Source of the DNA: Solibacillus faecavium
GTDB lineage: Bacteria; Bacillota; Bacilli; Bacillales_A; Planococcaceae
Reading direction: 5' to 3'
Length of the DNA: 64,000 bases
Assembly (NCBI RefSeq): GCF_014836905.1
Contig: NZ_JACSPZ010000002.1
Coordinates: 310,001-374,000, forward strand
The notes below the pieces were generated by a model. That model ran no database searches, was not told the DNA's origin, and saw nothing but the letters and a program-made list of their open reading frames with translations. Below are positions 14,181-23,439 of the stretch, one piece after another; position 1 is the first letter of the stretch, and each line of letters opens with the position of its first letter. The position numbers and the translations under genes were made by a program.

Positions 14181-16493
14181 TTAAACAGTCGGTTGCACTT
14201 CTACTTCCGGTGTATACTTTGTCGTAAGTGTTTTGTAGCTTACGATAAATGCGATGAATGCCAACACCGATGCCCCTACTAAATAGATGGCAAGTATTGC
14301 GGCATTAGAAGATAATAATGAAACATCTCCTAATGAAATAACCGATTTGAAGCCTGAGATCGAATACGTAAATGGTAAGAATGAACTTACTGCCTGTAAG
14401 TTTTCCGGCAGCATCGGAATCGGTAAATTCGAACCTGTAATCGATAATTGTGCTACGACTAACACAAGTGCGATAAAGCGTCCGATATGACCAGCAACCG
14501 ATACTAGGAAGAAGATAATTGACATAAATACAATACTTACAAAAATAGCGAATAAAATAAATAGCATGACATTAGCTACTGATAATTGTAATACCACTAA
14601 CGTAAATAGTGTTACAAGCACCGCCTGGATTGTAGCGAACATCGCTAATTGCATCCATTTACTAACGTACCAACTTACCGCTGATTTTGGTAGTACAGCC
14701 GGCTTTTTGAAATCAACGAACAGTGATAATACAAGCATACCTACAAATAATGCTAACGATAAAATATACGGTGCTGTTGAATCACGGTAATATTCATATG
14801 GATTCACCTTTTCGCCAGCTAGTGCAACTGGTGAAGAGAACATCGCGATATTTTCATCGGTAATTCGTAAAGATGCTACTTGATCACGTCCACCTTCTAA
14901 ACCAGTAGCTAAATCATTAGATCCTGCTTGAAGGCGGTTAACACCATCATTTAATGAAGTAACACCTTCAGTCATTGTTTGCCAACCTAATGCTACTGTT
15001 TCATTACCAGTACTGATTTGAGTTAAGCCGTTTTTCAGGTTGGATACACCTGTGCCCAACTGATTCCAAGAGCTTGTTAGCGTTTGGTTACCATTGGCTA
15101 CTTGTGAAGCACCACTAGCTAATTGAGTGGCACCTGATACTACCGCCTTTTGTCCGTTTACTAACTGACTTACTCCTGCAACAGTTTGACCTTGACCTGT
15201 AACAAGCGCATCAATGCCGCCTACAATTGTTTTTTGACCAACAATTGCATTTTCCAATCCTGTTGTTAAGCTTGGCATCGATTGTGCAATTTGTTGAGCA
15301 CCATTATTTAAAGCGCTTGCACTTTGAACAGCAACCGGATAAATTGTCGCTAATTCTGTTAAGCCTTCGCTTAAAGCCAACAAATTCGCACGATATGTTT
15401 CCATACCAGGTGCTTGTGCCAATCCTTGCAGAAGTTGTGCACCTTGACCTAATTGCTCAATATCCGCTTGTTTTGACTGTAATACTGTAGCTAATTGAGC
15501 TAAGCCATTAGCTAACCCCGGATTAGCTGCAGTTCCATCACCTACTGCAATTCCTGCATATAACTGATTTGCACCCGTTGAAAGCTGTTGTAATCCATTT
15601 AATAACTCTTCAGAACCTGGCTGCAATTGTTGCAAGCCATTATATACCTGATTCGTTGCTCCTTGAATTGAATTTAATCCAGCTAAAACTTGTTCGGAAC
15701 CATTCTTTAGTTGACCAGCCCCGCTTGCTACTTCTTTTGCGCCACTAGCTAAACGGTTAATGTTACTTGTCCCGCCAGTAATCGCTGATAAAAGTTGACC
15801 TGCCCCATCATCCGCTGTTTTTGCACCAGCAGCTAGTTGATTAATATCGGCTGATTTATCAGTTAATGATGATAGCAATGTGTTTGTGCCCTCAGCTAGC
15901 TGTTCCGTACCAGTTAAAATTTGCTTCGACCCATCTGCTCCAGTTGCAAATCCTGTCTCGATATCTGTAAATCTAGCAAATACTGTTCTGGCATATGTTG
16001 CTGTAATTTTGTCCCCTAATTGTTCGCGAAGCCTTTCCACCGCACTATTCGTTACTTGGGCACCCATGAAGTTTAACCCTTCATTTTGGATGTATCGCAG
16101 CTCTGGTACTTGCGGATTTGCATCAAGGACTGTTGTTACCTTTTGTGAAAAGTCCTCTGGCACTTCCACTACTAAATAAAATTCCTGCTTTTCGAGCCCA
16201 TCCATTGCCTCTTTTTCAGAAACGAAATGCCACCCCAATGACTTACTTTCCTTTAATGTTTCCATTAAATCATTGCCGACATTGATTGGTTGACCACTTG
16301 ATACACCGCCTGCATCTTTATTGACGAAGGCGACCGGCAAATTATCCAAATTGTCATACGGTCCCCATGTAGCAGAAAGTAATACAGCTACGTAGACAAT
16401 TGGAATTAACATAATGCCAATCAATGTAAAAAGTAATCCTTTACGATTTTTGAGCGAACTTAGCTCTTTTCCGAACAACTGAAATGACCCCAT
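14181..16493 (-). CDS. yhgE: YhgE/Pip-domain membrane protein
   Basis: 770 residues. A basic N-terminus and one transmembrane helix (about 20-42) are followed by an extracellular domain with the YhgE signature LPVAFVNKDAGG. A long stretch (about 180-530) is built from 11-residue-like repeats on the pattern LxxGxxQLxxG, for example LASGAKEVASGAGQLKNG. The C-terminus holds five more helices of the ABC-2 membrane type (about 570-755). Family members are phage-infection protein Pip, YhgE and EsaA-like parts of type VII secretion. A helix-turn palindrome at 16521-16555 may bind a TetR-type repressor, commonly paired with this family, though no such gene is here. Confidence 0.85.
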   Translation of the reverse strand: MGSFQLFGKELSSLKNRKGLLFTLIGIMLIPIVYVAVLLSATWGPYDNLDNLPVAFVNKDAGGVSSGQPINVGNDLMETLKESKSLGWHFVSEKEAMDGLEKQEFYLVVEVPEDFSQKVTTVLDANPQVPELRYIQNEGLNFMGAQVTNSAVERLREQLGDKITATYARTVFARFTDIETGFATGADGSKQILTGTEQLAEGTNTLLSSLTDKSADINQLAAGAKTADDGAGQLLSAITGGTSNINRLASGAKEVASGAGQLKNGSEQVLAGLNSIQGATNQVYNGLQQLQPGSEELLNGLQQLSTGANQLYAGIAVGDGTAANPGLANGLAQLATVLQSKQADIEQLGQGAQLLQGLAQAPGMETYRANLLALSEGLTELATIYPVAVQSASALNNGAQQIAQSMPSLTTGLENAIVGQKTIVGGIDALVTGQGQTVAGVSQLVNGQKAVVSGATQLASGASQVANGNQTLTSSWNQLGTGVSNLKNGLTQISTGNETVALGWQTMTEGVTSLNDGVNRLQAGSNDLATGLEGGRDQVASLRITDENIAMFSSPVALAGEKVNPYEYYRDSTAPYILSLALFVGMLVLSLFVDFKKPAVLPKSAVSWYVSKWMQLAMFATIQAVLVTLFTLVVLQLSVANVMLFILFAIFVSIVFMSIIFFLVSVAGHIGRFIALVLVVAQLSITGSNLPIPMLPENLQAVSSFLPFTYSISGFKSVISLGDVSLLSSNAAILAIYLVGASVLAFIAFIVSYKTLTTKYTPEVEVQPTV

Positions 16494-16520
16494 AAAATCC
16501 CCCCTTTTTGAACTATTACT

Positions 16521-16555
16521 TATATACGAATGAATTATTACTCATTACGTATATA
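16521..16555 (-). promoter_or_regulatory. Candidate TetR-type operator upstream of yhgE
   Basis: TATATACGAATGA and TCATTACGTATATA form an inverted repeat with a one-base offset across an 8-bp centre, 28 bp upstream of the yhgE start. The remaining upstream stretch to 16781 is AT-rich spacer with nothing else recognised. Confidence 0.4.
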
Positions 16556-16781
16556 CATTAATATATTCTAAGTTTTTACATATTTCTACTGTAAAATGTA
16601 AATATTTTCTCTATAGTACGTGAATTTTGTTCATATTAATATTCAAAAAATAGGACAAAGTAATTGCTATATAGTAATCTATCGTAGTTCATTCGTCTAT
16701 TTTTCAGAATTTTCTATTTTATAAATTATTTAACTATAAAATTAATAGCTCATTTATCATAATAATATTGCTGAAAATAAA

Positions 16782-16824
16782 ATAAAAAAAATCACTAAAT
16801 TGGTCGCCCAAATTAGTGATTTTT
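16782..16824 (-). terminator. Terminator of the SLH nucleotidase gene
   Basis: Stem AAAAATCACTAA(A)TT with its complement around a GGGCGACC loop. The minus strand continues into TTTTTTTATTTTATT. Confidence 0.85.
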
Positions 16825-16836
16825 CCGATTTCAATA

Positions 16837-19002
16837 TTATTTTGCTTCTACTGTCGCAACATCTACTATACGACCTTCTGTTGTATACTTGATTTCTTTC
16901 ATTGATAAAAGTTGTTCTTTTAAGTTTTCCCAATCCGATAAGCCTAAGTCAGTTACACGGCCATCTTCATATGCCTTCTTGAACATATCAAATCCATCGC
17001 CGCCTTTAGCAGTAAAGGCATTTGTTGCAACTGTGTAAGTTTCGTTATCCGCTACATCAACATACGTTTTTGTCGCTTCGTCATAATATTTCACTGAAAC
17101 TACGCGAGAGCCAGCTTCTTTAGATGAATCGTACTCTAGCTTAGCACCTGAAATGTGTAGGAACCCGCCACTTTCTTTTGGAGCATCTTTAACAGCATGT
17201 TCAAATGCAGCTTTTATCTCAGCACCTGTAACATCCATCAATGCTAGCGTATTACCAAATGGTAACACTGTAATAACTTGGCCAGTTGTAATATTACCTG
17301 CTGGAATTGCAGAACGAATACCACCACCGTTTTGCATTGCCATTATAACTTTTTTATCCGTATATTGTTTCGCTTTTGTAAGCATACCGTCTGTAATAAT
17401 GTTTCCTAAAACTGTTTCGCTATTACGTACACCTGTTTTAATAGTTTCAGAAGTACGTGGACTTACTAACTCTTCCGTTAATGTAACCCCAATTTCAGCT
17501 GAAGAAATAGCATCCACTTTTTCTTTAAATGGTGCTAACATTTTTAAACCTTCTGCATCATCAGCAAGTTTACCGATTTCAACTAATTGTCCTTCATGCT
17601 TAACAATAACACCATTTTCGTCGAATTCAACATTCAATGTACCAAGGAAACTAGCATACTCTTTCGCTTGCACAATTAATGTTACATCTTTTTTCTCGCC
17701 TACTGTATTCGTATCCACAACGAATGGCTCTTTAAGCTCTGTATGTGAGTGACCACCTACGATAATATCAATTCCAGGTACTGATTTTGCTAGAATTTGA
17801 TCATTATCATATGCAGGATTATCATCAAATCCGATATGTGTTAAGGCAATAATTTTGTCTACACCTTTATCTTCAAATGCTTTTACTGCTTTTTTCGCTT
17901 CTTCAATATAATTTTCAAACGCAATACTTCCTGGTGAAGCGATATCTTCCGTTTCAGCAGTCGTTAAACCGAAAATACCTACTTTTTCACCGTTCACTTC
18001 TTTAATCATACCCGCATAGATTTTGCCGTTCTCCGGCTCACTTGACACTAAATCCGAGAATAACCCAGTAAATAATGCATCCTTAGAAAAATCAACATTT
18101 GCCGTCACTACCGGGAACTGCGCTGCTTTAATGAAGTCCACCAATGCTTTATGTCCCTCTGGTGAAGAACCTAAATCAAATTCATGGTTTCCTAATGTAA
18201 TTGCATCAAATTTCAGTGCATTTAATAACGGTAAATCTGCTTGTCCCTCAAACTCATTAAAGTAAAGTGTACCGCTGAAAATATCACCAGCATGCAGAAG
18301 TAATGAATCCGGCGTTGTTGTACGATACTCTTTGACCGCTGTCATTAATTTTGGAAGCATTTCTACACGTGCATGTGTGTCGTTTACATGCATAATCGAT
18401 AATTTGTAGTTATCATTTTCTGGTTCTGGAGTTGGTTCTGGCTGTGGAGCTGGTGTTGCACCTGCTAACATCGTAGCTAATACACTAGAAAGTTCTCCAC
18501 GCGTAAGTTGTTTTGTTGGATTGAACACTACTTTTGCTTCTGTTAATAACGCTGTTGCATCAACCGGATAAACGGCAGAAACATTTGTTAAAATTTTTGC
18601 AAATTGATTATGTGTAATTTTATCTGCTGTACGGAATGTACCGTCCTCATAACCATTTACAAAGCCTGTTGCCACTAATGCAGCAATTTGGTTGTAATAT
18701 TGATTTGAAGTTTCGATATCTTTGAAATTAGGATTCTTTACATTTGTAGTATCAAGTTTTAAAGCGCCTGCAATCATCTTAGCTGCTTGCCCACGTGTTA
18801 CAGTTGTATCTGGTTTAAATGTACCATCGCCAAATCCTTTTACAACGCCTGCAGCTGTTAATGCATTAATTCCATCCGCATATGGATGGTTAGCACTTAC
18901 ATCTGTAAAAATTGCTTCTTCTGCTAAAACACCTGTTGCGCCAACAGCTACTGCAGTAAATGCTGCTAAAGCTGTTGCTGAATACATTCTCTTTTTCTTC
19001 AT
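16837..19002 (-). CDS. SLH-anchored 5'-nucleotidase / 2',3'-cyclic phosphodiesterase
   Basis: A 721-residue exported enzyme. The signal peptide covers residues 1-27 (ending GVLAEE). Three SLH domains (about 30-190: FTDVSANHPYADGINAL, FKDIETSNQYYNQIAAL and a shorter third) bind the pyruvylated cell-wall polymer, then a Pro-rich spacer follows. The metallophosphatase domain (about 200-420) shows HVNDTHARVE, LLLHAGDIFSGT, TLGNHEFDLG and VGGHSHTEL. The C-terminal 5'-nucleotidase domain has NGGGIRSAIPAG, TVLPFGNTL and FTAKGGDGFDMF. It releases phosphate and nucleosides from extracellular nucleotides. The ATG at 19002 is preceded by GGGGG. Single gene. Confidence 0.9.
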   Translation of the reverse strand: MKKKRMYSATALAAFTAVAVGATGVLAEEAIFTDVSANHPYADGINALTAAGVVKGFGDGTFKPDTTVTRGQAAKMIAGALKLDTTNVKNPNFKDIETSNQYYNQIAALVATGFVNGYEDGTFRTADKITHNQFAKILTNVSAVYPVDATALLTEAKVVFNPTKQLTRGELSSVLATMLAGATPAPQPEPTPEPENDNYKLSIMHVNDTHARVEMLPKLMTAVKEYRTTTPDSLLLHAGDIFSGTLYFNEFEGQADLPLLNALKFDAITLGNHEFDLGSSPEGHKALVDFIKAAQFPVVTANVDFSKDALFTGLFSDLVSSEPENGKIYAGMIKEVNGEKVGIFGLTTAETEDIASPGSIAFENYIEEAKKAVKAFEDKGVDKIIALTHIGFDDNPAYDNDQILAKSVPGIDIIVGGHSHTELKEPFVVDTNTVGEKKDVTLIVQAKEYASFLGTLNVEFDENGVIVKHEGQLVEIGKLADDAEGLKMLAPFKEKVDAISSAEIGVTLTEELVSPRTSETIKTGVRNSETVLGNIITDGMLTKAKQYTDKKVIMAMQNGGGIRSAIPAGNITTGQVITVLPFGNTLALMDVTGAEIKAAFEHAVKDAPKESGGFLHISGAKLEYDSSKEAGSRVVSVKYYDEATKTYVDVADNETYTVATNAFTAKGGDGFDMFKKAYEDGRVTDLGLSDWENLKEQLLSMKEIKYTTEGRIVDVATVEAK

Positions 19003-19231
19003 AAAAAAACCCCCAATAATATTTTTACCTACCTTTTTGATAGTAGCTGAATATTATAGAAATTTCCACATTTTCTGAAAAATTAATGTAAAATTAACAA
19101 AATATTGCGTTCTTTATGTATATTGAGGTTTGGGTTTATACGAACAAAATCGGATTATTTTAAGCGTTTATACGAATCTACTGATTCGAGAGAATTTTAA
19201 TCAACGCTAGTATTTTTATCTTGAGAAATTT

Positions 19232-19411
19232 TATTCGACAATATTTTTTGATAATAGACACTTCATTCCATTTATTCGCCACTTTGCCAAACTTAATCGT
19301 CAATCCACTTAACATATTCGTCACTTGGCACCTTATTTTCGTCACTTCTATTTTTATTCGCCACTTAAGCGAACTTATTCGACAGTTTCTCTCCGATATT
19401 CGACACAACTT
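19232..19411. repeat. 21-bp-period repeat array (about nine units)
   Basis: A conserved 12-mer TATTCG(A/C/T)CACTT recurs with starts at 19232, 19252, 19273, 19294, 19315, 19336, 19355, 19376 and 19397: spacing 19-21 bp, separated by variable 9-bp spacers. On the minus strand the unit reads AAGTG(G/T/A)CGAATA. It fills most of the 470-bp gap between the aconitase terminator and the SLH gene promoter. No protein is supported; the 84-codon open frame through it reflects the period of seven codons. Confidence 0.8.
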
Positions 19412-19417
19412 CAAACA

Positions 19418-19459
19418 TAAAAAAAGTAGCACAAACCAAATACATGGTTTGTGCTACTT
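19418..19459 (-). terminator. Terminator of acnA
   Basis: AAGTAGCACAAACCA and its perfect complement (15 bp) around a six-base loop, followed by seven T on the minus strand. Confidence 0.92.
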
Positions 19460-19472
19460 ATGTTAAACAGTA

Positions 19473-22169
19473 TTATTGTTGTGCAGCTTTAGCACGTAAT
19501 ACCATTTGTAGGATACCACCGTGACGGTAGTAGTCTACTTCTACTTCTGAGTCGAAACGAGCTAATGCTTTGAACTCAGTTACTTTACCTTCTGGAGAAG
19601 TTGCAGTAACTGTTAGGATATCACGTGGTTTAACATCATCAGTTAAGTTAACGTCGATTGTTTCGTCACCTTTTAATCCTAATGAATCAGCAGATTCGCC
19701 AGCCATAAATTGTAATGGTAATACGCCCATCATTACTAGGTTAGAACGGTGAATACGCTCATAAGATTGTGCGATTACAGTTTTAACGCCTAATAAGAAT
19801 GTACCTTTAGCAGCCCAGTCACGAGATGAACCCATACCGTAGTCGTTACCAGCTAATACTACTAAGCCAGTACCTTGTTCTTGGTACTTCATGCAAGCAT
19901 CGTAAATGTACTCAACTTCGCCTGTTGGCCAGTAAGTAGTGAAACCACCTTCTGTACCTGGAGCGATTTGGTTACGGATACGGATGTTCGCGAATGTACC
20001 ACGCATCATTACTTCGTGGTTACCACGACGAGATCCGTAAGAGTTGAAGTCACGGATAGCAACACCGTTTTCGATTAAATACTTACCAGCTGGTGTATCT
20101 TTACCGATCGCACCTGCAGGAGAGATATGGTCAGTAGTGATAGAGTCACCGAACTTAGCCATTACACGCATTCCAGCTAATGTTTGGATAGCACCTGGCT
20201 CTTTAGAAAGACCAGTGAAGAATGGTGGGTTTTGGATGTAAGTTGATTTTTCATCGAAAGTATATAAGTTTTCAGTTGAAGTTTCGATTGCATTCCAAGC
20301 TTCGTTAGCAGTGAATACTGTTTCGTATTCTTTTTGGAATAATTCACGAGTAACAACTTTATTTAATACTTCATTAACTTCTTCAGTTGATGGCCAGATG
20401 TCAGCGAAGAATACATCTTTACCGTCTGGAGTTTGTGCGATAGCGTCTTTTTGTAAGTCGATATCTACAGTACCAGCTAAAGCGTAAGCAACAACTAATG
20501 GTGGTGAAGCTAAGAAGTTAGCTTTTACTAATGGGTGTACACGGCCTTCGAAGTTACGGTTACCTGATAATACAGAAGTTACGAATAAATCGTTTGATTT
20601 GATTGCTTCTTCTAATTCTGGTAATAACGGACCTGAGTTACCGATACATGTTGTACAACCGTAACCTACAGTGTTGAAACCGATTTGGTCGAAGTAGTCT
20701 TGTAAACCTGACTCTTCTAGGTAACCAGTTACTACTTTAGAACCTGGTGCTAAAGAAGTTTTAACCCACTTAGCAGGTTTGATTCCTAACTCAACCGCTT
20801 TTTTAGCAACTAAACCAGCAGCTAATAATACGTATGGGTTAGAAGTGTTTGTACAAGAAGTGATTGCAGCGATTGCTACAGCACCTGCTGGAATTTCTAC
20901 GTCACCTTCTGCAAATTTAGCAGTAGATGTTTTAGAGAATTCTTCTTCAGTTAAACCGAAACCTTGAGTACCTTGTGGAGCTACTACTGATTCACGGTAA
21001 ACACGTTTCATTTCAGTTAAAGGAATTAAATCTTGTGGACGTTTAGGACCAGAAAGGTTAGCTTCGATATCCCCAAGGTTAATTTCTAATACGTCTGTGT
21101 ATACTGGCTCTAAGTCAGCATCAAAGAACATGTCGTTAGCTTTTAAGTAAGCTTCAACAACAGCAATGTGCTCTTCGTCACGGCCAGTTAAACGCATGTA
21201 GTTTAATGATTCTTCGTCAACTGCGAAGAAACCACAAGTAGCACCATATTCCGGAGCCATGTTAGAGATTGTTGCACGGTCAGCAAGTGGTAAAGCAGGT
21301 ACGCCAGGTCCGAAGAACTCAACGAATTTGTTTACTACACCACGAGCACGTAATACTTGTGTTACTTTTAATGCTAAGTCAGTTGCAGTTGTACCGTTTG
21401 GTAATTCGCCAACTAATTTAACACCGATAACATCAGGAATTGGGAAGTAAGATGGTTGACCTAACATACCAGCTTCAGCTTCGATACCACCAACACCCCA
21501 ACCTAGAACACCGATACCGTTGATCATAGTTGTGTGAGAGTCAGTACCTACTACTGAGTCAGGGAATGCGATTAAACCGTCTTCTGTTTCGTTAACGTGT
21601 ACGATTGGAGCTAAATACTCTAAGTTAACTTGGTGTACGATACCTGTTGCAGGTGGTACAGCACGGAAGTTATCATAAGCAGTTTGAGCCCATTTTAAGA
21701 AGTTATAACGTTCAGCGTTACGTTCGAACTCTAAATCCATGTTCGCTTGTAAAGCTGCAGCGTTACCGTATTTGTCTACTTGTACTGAGTGGTCAATTAC
21801 AAGGTCAACTGGGATAGCTGGGTTGATTTTAGCTGGGTCTCCACCCATTTCTTTCATTGCAGAACGTAATGAAGCTAAGTCAACTACTACTGGTACACCA
21901 GTGAAATCTTGTAATACAACGCGTGAAGGCTTGAATGGTACTTCAGCTTCTTTGTTGTGAGAACCGAATTTTGCTAATTCGTTTACGTGCTCTTCTTTAA
22001 TTACATAGTTGTCATATTGACGTAATACTGATTCTAATAATACTTTAATTGAGTAAGGTAGGCGTGAAATTTTTGCGATACCAGCTTCTTCAAGAGCAGC
22101 TAAACGGTAGTAGTTGTAAGTCTTACCGTTCACTTCAAATGAAGCACGACTGTTGTGTAAGTTTGCCAT
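19473..22169 (-). CDS. acnA: Aconitate hydratase A (aconitase)
   Basis: An 898-residue cytosolic Fe-S enzyme of the TCA cycle (citrate to isocitrate), orthologous to Bacillus CitB, which can also bind RNA. Markers are [20 protein letters not shown], the cluster cysteines in [12 protein letters not shown] and [14 protein letters not shown], and the C-terminal swivel-domain motifs [30 protein letters not shown] and [15 protein letters not shown]. The start is set at 22169 (MANLHNS) because GGGGGAAC lies eight bases upstream. Upstream lie a promoter and a CcpC-type dyad, consistent with citrate-responsive control. Confidence 0.95.
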   Translation of the reverse strand: MANLHNSRASFEVNGKTYNYYRLAALEEAGIAKISRLPYSIKVLLESVLRQYDNYVIKEEHVNELAKFGSHNKEAEVPFKPSRVVLQDFTGVPVVVDLASLRSAMKEMGGDPAKINPAIPVDLVIDHSVQVDKYGNAAALQANMDLEFERNAERYNFLKWAQTAYDNFRAVPPATGIVHQVNLEYLAPIVHVNETEDGLIAFPDSVVGTDSHTTMINGIGVLGWGVGGIEAEAGMLGQPSYFPIPDVIGVKLVGELPNGTTATDLALKVTQVLRARGVVNKFVEFFGPGVPALPLADRATISNMAPEYGATCGFFAVDEESLNYMRLTGRDEEHIAVVEAYLKANDMFFDADLEPVYTDVLEINLGDIEANLSGPKRPQDLIPLTEMKRVYRESVVAPQGTQGFGLTEEEFSKTSTAKFAEGDVEIPAGAVAIAAITSCTNTSNPYVLLAAGLVAKKAVELGIKPAKWVKTSLAPGSKVVTGYLEESGLQDYFDQIGFNTVGYGCTTCIGNSGPLLPELEEAIKSNDLFVTSVLSGNRNFEGRVHPLVKANFLASPPLVVAYALAGTVDIDLQKDAIAQTPDGKDVFFADIWPSTEEVNEVLNKVVTRELFQKEYETVFTANEAWNAIETSTENLYTFDEKSTYIQNPPFFTGLSKEPGAIQTLAGMRVMAKFGDSITTDHISPAGAIGKDTPAGKYLIENGVAIRDFNSYGSRRGNHEVMMRGTFANIRIRNQIAPGTEGGFTTYWPTGEVEYIYDACMKYQEQGTGLVVLAGNDYGMGSSRDWAAKGTFLLGVKTVIAQSYERIHRSNLVMMGVLPLQFMAGESADSLGLKGDETIDVNLTDDVKPRDILTVTATSPEGKVTEFKALARFDSEVEVDYYRHGGILQMVLRAKAAQQ

Positions 22170-22205
22170 TTTTGTGTTCCCCCTAGTTTTTTCATAATCG
22201 AAAAG

Positions 22206-22247
22206 GTTATAAAGCTCTTTTCTCCACATTCAATAATAACGCATTAT
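22206..22247 (-). promoter_or_regulatory. acnA promoter with CcpC-type operator
   Basis: On the minus strand TTGAAT (22233-22228) and TATAAC (22211-22206) are separated by 16 bp. Directly upstream lies ATAA-N7-TTAT at 22233-22247, an exact match to the dyad described for CcpC at citZ and citB in Bacillus subtilis. A further TTAT half-site falls in the -10 region. Beyond 22250 to 22481 the spacer is AT-rich with no other feature recognised. Confidence 0.6.
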
Positions 22248-22481
22248 TATACATAAGTAAATTGCATTATTATTATCTTTTACAATAAGTTTTAATTATG
22301 ACCTATCGGAAATACATATTTATTCTACAATATTATTTAGAATTCCTACGTCGTTAAAAAGTTAGCCTCACACTATACTTACCAACAATTTCCTTATTCA
22401 AATTAAATGCTATTTAGATGGAGAGTTTTCATTGCTTCATAACATTTTTCCACAAAATTCATTATAGCAGTAAAACAAAAG

Positions 22482-23318
22482 TTAACCTAACTTTATCCAC
22501 CGCTGTATGAATATTGATACGGTACTCCGTAACTTTTCATGTCGATTTGCAAATTTCAAATAGAAGTAAAGTGTTTTGCTTAAATTTAATTGATTAGTTC
22601 TTGCTTTATACCAAAGTGCACTATACCCCTGCGCGTAAGCAGATGCTTCTAGCTGGTCAAAAAGCTGTTCAAACCATTCAATGAATAAATCTTCCTCAAT
22701 ACCCTTTACTATCAAGGCGTTAATGACATTGCAAAAACGTTCGTCTTCATCATCAATGAATACATAGTCTTTCCATAGATTTGCACGGATCGCCTGCAAA
22801 ATTTGGAAAGTAAAGCGAATTGAATACTCGGGGTGTTCGATAATTGCACATAAGAGCTCACACGCATTTGCAACACTATGCGCCCAACCGGATTGGATAT
22901 TAACATAGCTGCGTAAATCCTGTTCCTTTGTTAATAAATCAATCGCATTTTGTGTAATCTGTTCCAATTGTTCCTTATTTAAATAGGAAAGTTGTCTATC
23001 AGCATTTACAATTGCCGCCAAATACAGGGCAGAATATGACCGTTGAAAAACCGCGCCTGTCCCACTTTCACCAATATTGGCAAGTAGACCTTTATCCGCA
23101 AAAAGATGATCGACAAATTGATTAATCACCATTTCGCTTAGCGCATTTTCCGTTAAAAGTTGGATAAACAAACGATAATTGTACTGGTCTCGAATGGCAG
23201 CATCTTCCTCGCCAACTCCGTCCAGTAAATTTTCCACAATGGTAGGATTCAACTGAATATAATGTTTTCGTTCATCTACCGACATTTCAAATAATTCATC
23301 ATAATCTTCCACTAACAA
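22482..23318 (-). CDS. DUF2785-family helical protein
   Basis: A 278-residue all-helical protein matching DUF2785. The conserved stretch runs from FQRSYSALYLAAIVNADRQ (about 90-108) through GWAHSVANACELLCAIIEHPE (about 146-166) to the terminal YFYLKFANRHEKLRSTV. HEAT-like helical pairs are likely. The function is unknown. The TTG start at 23318 follows AGGGGG. It is the third gene downstream of the MoxR-VWA pair, 121 bp after the VWA stop, so read-through expression with them is possible. Confidence 0.75.
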   Translation of the reverse strand: MLVEDYDELFEMSVDERKHYIQLNPTIVENLLDGVGEEDAAIRDQYNYRLFIQLLTENALSEMVINQFVDHLFADKGLLANIGESGTGAVFQRSYSALYLAAIVNADRQLSYLNKEQLEQITQNAIDLLTKEQDLRSYVNIQSGWAHSVANACELLCAIIEHPEYSIRFTFQILQAIRANLWKDYVFIDDEDERFCNVINALIVKGIEEDLFIEWFEQLFDQLEASAYAQGYSALWYKARTNQLNLSKTLYFYLKFANRHEKLRSTVSIFIQRWIKLG

Positions 23319-23439
23319 AAAAACGCCCCCTAAATCATATACCCATTATTATCTATACCATTGTAAGAGACGGTAAGCTTTTTGACTAGGAGAACGTACG
23401 CAAAATTGGAAAGGGATGATTTTCAATACCAATTTGCAC

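Noticed and set aside
17153-17752. 199-codon plus-strand ORF
   Set aside because: It runs antisense to the SLH nucleotidase, whose motifs are unambiguous; no ribosome site or recognisable protein.
19232-19411. CRISPR array
   Set aside because: The conserved unit is only 12 bp and degenerate, spacers are about 9 bp, and no cas gene is in the window.
19178-19432. 84-codon minus-strand ORF through the 21-bp array
   Set aside because: Open only because the repeat length is a multiple of three; it runs through the acnA terminator and lacks a ribosome site.
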